A stretch of 64,000 nucleotides of DNA from positions 56,668,386 through 56,732,385 of the forward strand of contig CM049322.1 of the NCBI GenBank assembly GCA_026874595.1. Reading direction: 5' to 3'. This stretch comes from Sipunculus nudus (Eukaryota; Annelida; Sipuncula; Golfingiida; Sipunculidae). The notes beneath the pieces were generated by a model. It was not told where the DNA came from. It ran no database searches and saw nothing but the letters and a program-made list of their open reading frames with translations. The stretch's first letter is position 1. The number at the start of each line of letters is the position of its first letter. Position numbers and translations under genes: made by a program. Shown here in pieces: positions 59,831 through 64,000 of this stretch.

Positions 59831-60309
59831 GGTTTTCTCATATTTCATAAATTTCTGTTTTTGAGAGATCTATGATAAAAGCTTACCTGATCAATTATGT
59901 GCTTCTTATTTTAGGTATGAATTCTTTAGACTGAGGCATAACATGTGAATTTTGCGCATAGGAGTACTGTGGGATTGTCAACCGGAATTATCTGATAGAT
60001 GCATATTTTACAATATAAAAAAACTGTGTAAGTAATTCATGGATTCAAATGTATAAGAGTGATTCTTATTTAGTCACATTACGGTTACAATAATCTACCT
60101 TGTGCTACAAATATCCTTCCAATCCAACGAACACGGCTTTGAACAATACCATGTGGTGCAGCCCTTTCTGTTACAATAATTGTGGCCAGTAAACAGTGTG
60201 GTAGTACGCCTGCGCGTGCTTAAGCCAATAGTGGTCTCATATACGCCTACCGGGGATTCGTTTAAGCTAAGTTATTTCTGAACATCATTGTGATACTATT
60301 TCTATATTT

Positions 60310-60405
60310 TTTAGCTCAGCTGACTGAAAGTCACCTGATCTATAGTGATCACTTTTTGTCAATCGCCCGTTGGGCCGTTCGTCCGGCCGTGCGTCAGAGG
60401 TAACT
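60310..60405. repeat. agctca...cgtccg repeat, fragment
   Basis: ttagctcagctgactgaaag followed by tcacctgatc, tagtgatca, ttttgtc and cgttcgtccggccgtgcgtc resembles a repeat I associate with mollusc genomes (AGCTCACCTGAGC ... TTTTGTCCGTCGTCCGTC). It is present once here. This is weak support for a molluscan source. Confidence 0.4.
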
Positions 60406-60539
60406 AATCGTAACCCCTTACACTGGAACCTTCTAAAATGGTATCTATGGTGGTCCATAAAATTGTATCTTTTTTTCCTAGAATCATCTTATGTGCCATT
60501 TCTAGAGATCCTGCTGAAATTACCTTGATTGCTGATAAC

Positions 60540-60740
60540 ACACCCATGACCTGCAGGTGCGGTAGAAAACAGGCATGGGTGACACCAGGATACAAAAATA
60601 AGTTGATAGGAAGCGAGTGTTACCGCCTTGACACGTAGTCCAAAACCGAAATGGTGCTCTGCAAATTTATATACATAAATTAAGAATTAGATAAGAGAGC
60701 ATAAAAATGGTTGCGATTACTTTCATTAAAAATATGGCTG
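60540..60740 (+). mobile_element. tRNA-derived SINE, 5'-truncated copy
   Basis: Only the 3' half of the SINE at 20010-20414 is present: from the cacccaggacccgcaggtgt equivalent through ccaggatac, gcgagtgttaccgcc and tagtccaaaaccgaaatgg to ataaattaagaattag. The terminal ggaggcggttacctcc has degenerated. Confidence 0.8.
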
Positions 60741-60949
60741 CGAAATAAGAATAAATCGGACATTATGAGGACCATGTAACATAAAGCCGCTACGTTAAAT
60801 GTGGTATTTGAATACACTAAAATCCAATGGAGAAGCATTTCAAAAGGTCTCATCTTTATCCTAGGGATATATACTCACCAATGAAGAAGCACTTCAACTG
60901 GTCTCATCTTTATTCTTTGGATATATATTGAGAGTAAGCACGAAACTAT

Positions 60950-61400
60950 ATAGTAAGCGTCCGAAAGTAATAAATGTCAACCGTTTTCAATCTGACTTGA
61001 GTAATTGATTAGTCCTGGTAGAGCTGTTAGCTCTGGTGCTCTAAAAATGTTTTAAGTCTAAAATGAGAGTATTTGCTGACTCATTTGTGGAAAACCTTTT
61101 GTAAGGGTACAGTTTGGACTTTGAATCTATGTACTTTAATTTTAGCTAACTCCGCAAATATAAAACAGAAATCAATTAATGTAGGTATCGAATTAGGGAA
61201 TACATGTTAAAAGCCTATTAATAAAAATGATTGAGCAAAATGACAAAAGAAATTTTAAACATATTTATTTTACCGTTTTTTAAACGGACTCGCTTAGGGA
61301 GTGCTTACTGCGTTCACTGTGGAGAGACCGAATTTGTTATCCGTTCATTCTGTAGAGCACCTTGATTCATTGCCTGATTTAGAGGTGTATTACAAAGTTG
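60950..61400. repeat. Third copy of the 37.3/58.4 kb block, partial
   Basis: gcgtccgaaagtaataaatg followed by tcaacc matches 58487-58515, and gagtgcttactgcgttcact matches 37674 and 58808. It ends near 61390. Confidence 0.6.
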
Positions 61401-64000
61401 CTTTTTTTCTATGGAATGGGTAGGCACTGGACCGGAAAAGCAGACAAAATGTACTGAATATAACCCGTAAGGACTCTCATTGCATCAGTTAAGGTATATG
61501 CAGATTAGTTGCAATAAATAATAGTTCTGTAAACCAATAAAGTAAAAATGTAAAGTTTGGTGAGACAGGCTTCTCTAATCTGTCACACTTTATTAAACGG
61601 AGGGCATCTAGCTGATCAGCTGTATTCAGTAATGATTAAGATGGTTCATAAAATAGTGTTTTATGGAAATGTATCTTATCAACAGAATTAACTATGCACT
61701 GGCACCGTATTTTTACACAGTTATAAAATAAAACAGGGCGCAGGCGTAGGGAACGGTGTGCAATTTGTCTTTACATGTGACAACTGTGCAATCTATCTGG
61801 CTGGTGTTGTTAAAAAAATATTTAACAGCCGGTCGGTGATACGGGGTGCCTGTATTAAGTTGATAATTTGGGTGGCCGTTTCACAAAGTTTTATATTTGC
61901 GGATGCCGCGCAGTTAGCTAAAATTAATTTCAGTTAAAATTTAAAAAGACTTCTTAAAATAGCATTATTTACCATATATAGGTTATAATACGGTTAAATT
62001 ATTATGATAATGGAACAGTTTTATCACTGAACCTCTTCTGGAGCCCATGTGCAGAAGGCGTGGAATGAGTGGTTATTTTAGGAAAATACAATATCTGCCA
62101 CAGATAGCTGAAACTGAAAGAACACAGCATAATTGTGTGCAAATAATGTACAAGTATTATCAGTTAAGTTACACATACACGCACATACATTCTAATTCCT
62201 GTCTGAATAAGCATAAAAAGTGTTATTTTTGAGGCTTTTGATATATTTTATGGTGCCTCTTGATTTTCGATAGATTGAGACTGCCATTTAAAAGGAGTGT
62301 TTCAGTAGGGACATCCTTCAGCCATCAGGGGCCATCAGACACAGCCAAGCACTTTGCCTAAGATTTGGCCCTTTCAAGGCATATGCCACTGTCATACGTG
62401 CATTTAAATTTCTCCTTGTACACACATTTTTGTCCTTTCTGTGTATGAAGGGACCGAATGTTTCTTATACGGCTATGTTACGTGATGTAAGAGGTTCAAC
62501 AATTCATGGAGTTAGTAAATGCTACTTGTTTCTGATCAGGCTATGCTTTATTAGTGGTTATCAAGCAGATGAATACTTTAACCTGCATTACACTAACTGA
62601 AGAAGAAAACGAAACCAAGCCAAACTGATGTATGTATTGAACTATTTATTGCACTTCTGTACCTAATATAAATCCCAAGCATAAACATCTCGCCTGAGAC
62701 GTAAATAAAAGCACGGACGATAATCTATCCCAGTGATGATCTGAGGCCTTGTACCTGCTCGTACGAATCACGTGGTATAAAACAAAAAAGCTCTGAAAAC
62801 ACAAATTAAATGGCCACACAGCATCCTCCGTAAGACCCGTAAAGAATTGGTAGATCGAGATTTTCAGCGACGTTTTGGCCCCACTGAAAGATATGCATTT
62901 GATAGAAGGTGAGTCAGAATTATTAGTAAATATCCTATAAATTATTGCTCCTAAAATTGTCATTTGTTTTCACTTTCCTTTATATTTTTCATACCTTGAA
63001 AATGAATGACTTTCAGTGAATCGGAAAGAGATTGACCCACACACATGTACATGCACAACGCCAATACTAACAGTCTATTGAATTGATAATTATTTACAAA
63101 CAAGCAAACAGATCTGATTGCTGAGCACACCTAACATCCGACAACGAACTCGTTACTTTAAACGAATAATGTCATAAAAAGGAACTAATATATATGATAT
63201 TTTATATAAACTTTATGATCTTTAGTTTCTACAAATGCGTGAATTATCTTTTACCGTAATATTTAGAAAAAAATACCTGACCACAGAATAAATCATTGGT
63301 TGAGTTAAATTTTAACCCATATGTAAAACTGTGTTCGATTCTTTTCAGGTAATGTTTCAAATAATTAAAAACACAATGGACATTTCGCCATAATTCTAAA
63401 ACTAACAGGAAAATCGCGATCCGCCTGATTATTAATTACTAAAAAGTACTTATTATTAAAAAGTACTAATTTATTGGCTTAATGAGATCAACAAATAAGT
63501 ATTGTGAGGGCAACGGATCATTGGGTACTTCTATGAAAAACATATAAAATATGACACACATTTAACAACTGGTAAGCTCCTTGAATAAGTAAGGAAACTA
63601 ATACCTATCAATTAAAGACAAGTATCTTCTATCTGGCTCTTATAAAAATACCAAATCCTAAACTGAGACATTTAACAGCTGAGACAATATGACGAATTAT
63701 AATTGTTTTCCTCATAGACTTTTATCCCCACTCAGGATGAAAACAATGTTTATAATTTGAGATCCCCTGATCGTCAATGAGTCGCCACCCCACCATATTT
63801 TGAAAATTAATAACACAACTAATGCACCAGCAAAGCTGTTAAATGGCTTATTTTGCTTATGGCCAATTGACTGATGCCAGTACAATTTAAAAGTTGAGAT
63901 TTGTATTTACATTTTAACTAACTAGGCCGGAGTATAATTCTGCCATTGCAGCCTCAATTATATTTGCAGTGTAAGTGTATTAGCATATTGGCAAATGTCA
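61400..64000. other. Gene-poor interval at the right edge
   Basis: Apart from the 62.5 kb fragment of the 41-55 kb block nothing is recognised. The 105-codon minus-strand frame at 62646-62963 shows no motif. Confidence 0.5.
62500..62640. repeat. Diverged third copy of part of the 41-55 kb block
   Basis: tgctttattagtggttatca followed by ag, then taactgaagaagaaaacgaa, aagccaaactgatg and tgtattg align with 42360-42470 and 49780-49890. A further fragment near 58240 (aaaggcatccagggttgtaa) matches 42180 and 49600. Confidence 0.6.

Noticed and set aside
62646-62963. 105-codon minus-strand frame
   Set aside because: No recognisable domain, no splice context and no paralogue. Chance is sufficient.

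Overview
This is a 64 kb window of AT-rich (roughly 60-65% A+T by eye) animal nuclear DNA. It looks like a marine invertebrate, most likely a lophotrochozoan such as a mollusc. The reasons are long introns, abundant (TA)n microsatellites, tRNA-derived SINEs, many non-autonomous DNA transposons, and one fully readable vertebrate-like intron-split gene. The phylum is an inference; nothing in the window fixes the species.

Only one intact protein-coding gene could be reconstructed: a mu-class glutathione S-transferase on the minus strand (29527 down to 18054). It has eight exons of 36, 76, 65, 82, 101, 96, 111 and 87 nt, giving a 217-residue protein. All splice junctions are GT-AG, the phases are consistent, and the catalytic Tyr7, the GSH-site residues and Tyr116 are at the same numbers as in human GSTM enzymes. 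Immediately downstream in the same orientation (about 15.7 down to 8.5 kb) lies a decayed tandem copy. It has lost exons 6 and 7, several splice sites and the catalytic tyrosine, and carries a stop in exon 4. Further GST-mu exon relics sit at 31.2 kb (exon 2), 33.1 kb (exon 4) and 48.65 kb (exon 4), so the window is one end of a decaying GST cluster.

Layout. 1-698: right part of a modular repeat element with GGTGGCGCCACC palindromes and a terminal hairpin. 0.7-7.4 kb: no gene recognised. 7.4-16.3 kb: GST pseudogene unit, with a piggyBac-like non-autonomous element (11878-13263, TTAA on both sides) in what was intron 3. 16.8-30.1 kb: the intact GST unit; its intron 7 holds a hAT-like element (19318-21765), inside which a tRNA-SINE (20010-20414) sits between 10-bp target duplications. 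30.1-34.4 kb: scrambled GST relics and a second SINE. 34.48-36.28 kb: a second copy of the modular hairpin-ended element, followed by a decayed helix-turn-helix fragment. 36.8-41.4 kb: gene-poor, but paralogous in part to 57.6-59.9 kb. 41.46-48.47 and 48.72-55.09 kb: a direct tandem duplication of about 6-7 kb carrying LINE reverse-transcriptase tails, SINE fragments, a modular repeat and a conserved three-stem fold. 55.1-64 kb: diverged fragments of the blocks above.

No CRISPR array, operon, rRNA or prokaryote-type system is present. The most noteworthy features are evolutionary: serial duplication and decay of a detoxification gene, and two unfamiliar modular repeat families built from palindrome-containing modules. 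I found no convincing new biochemical system. Homology statements come from reading and aligning by eye, so block boundaries are approximate to tens of bases unless exact coordinates are given.
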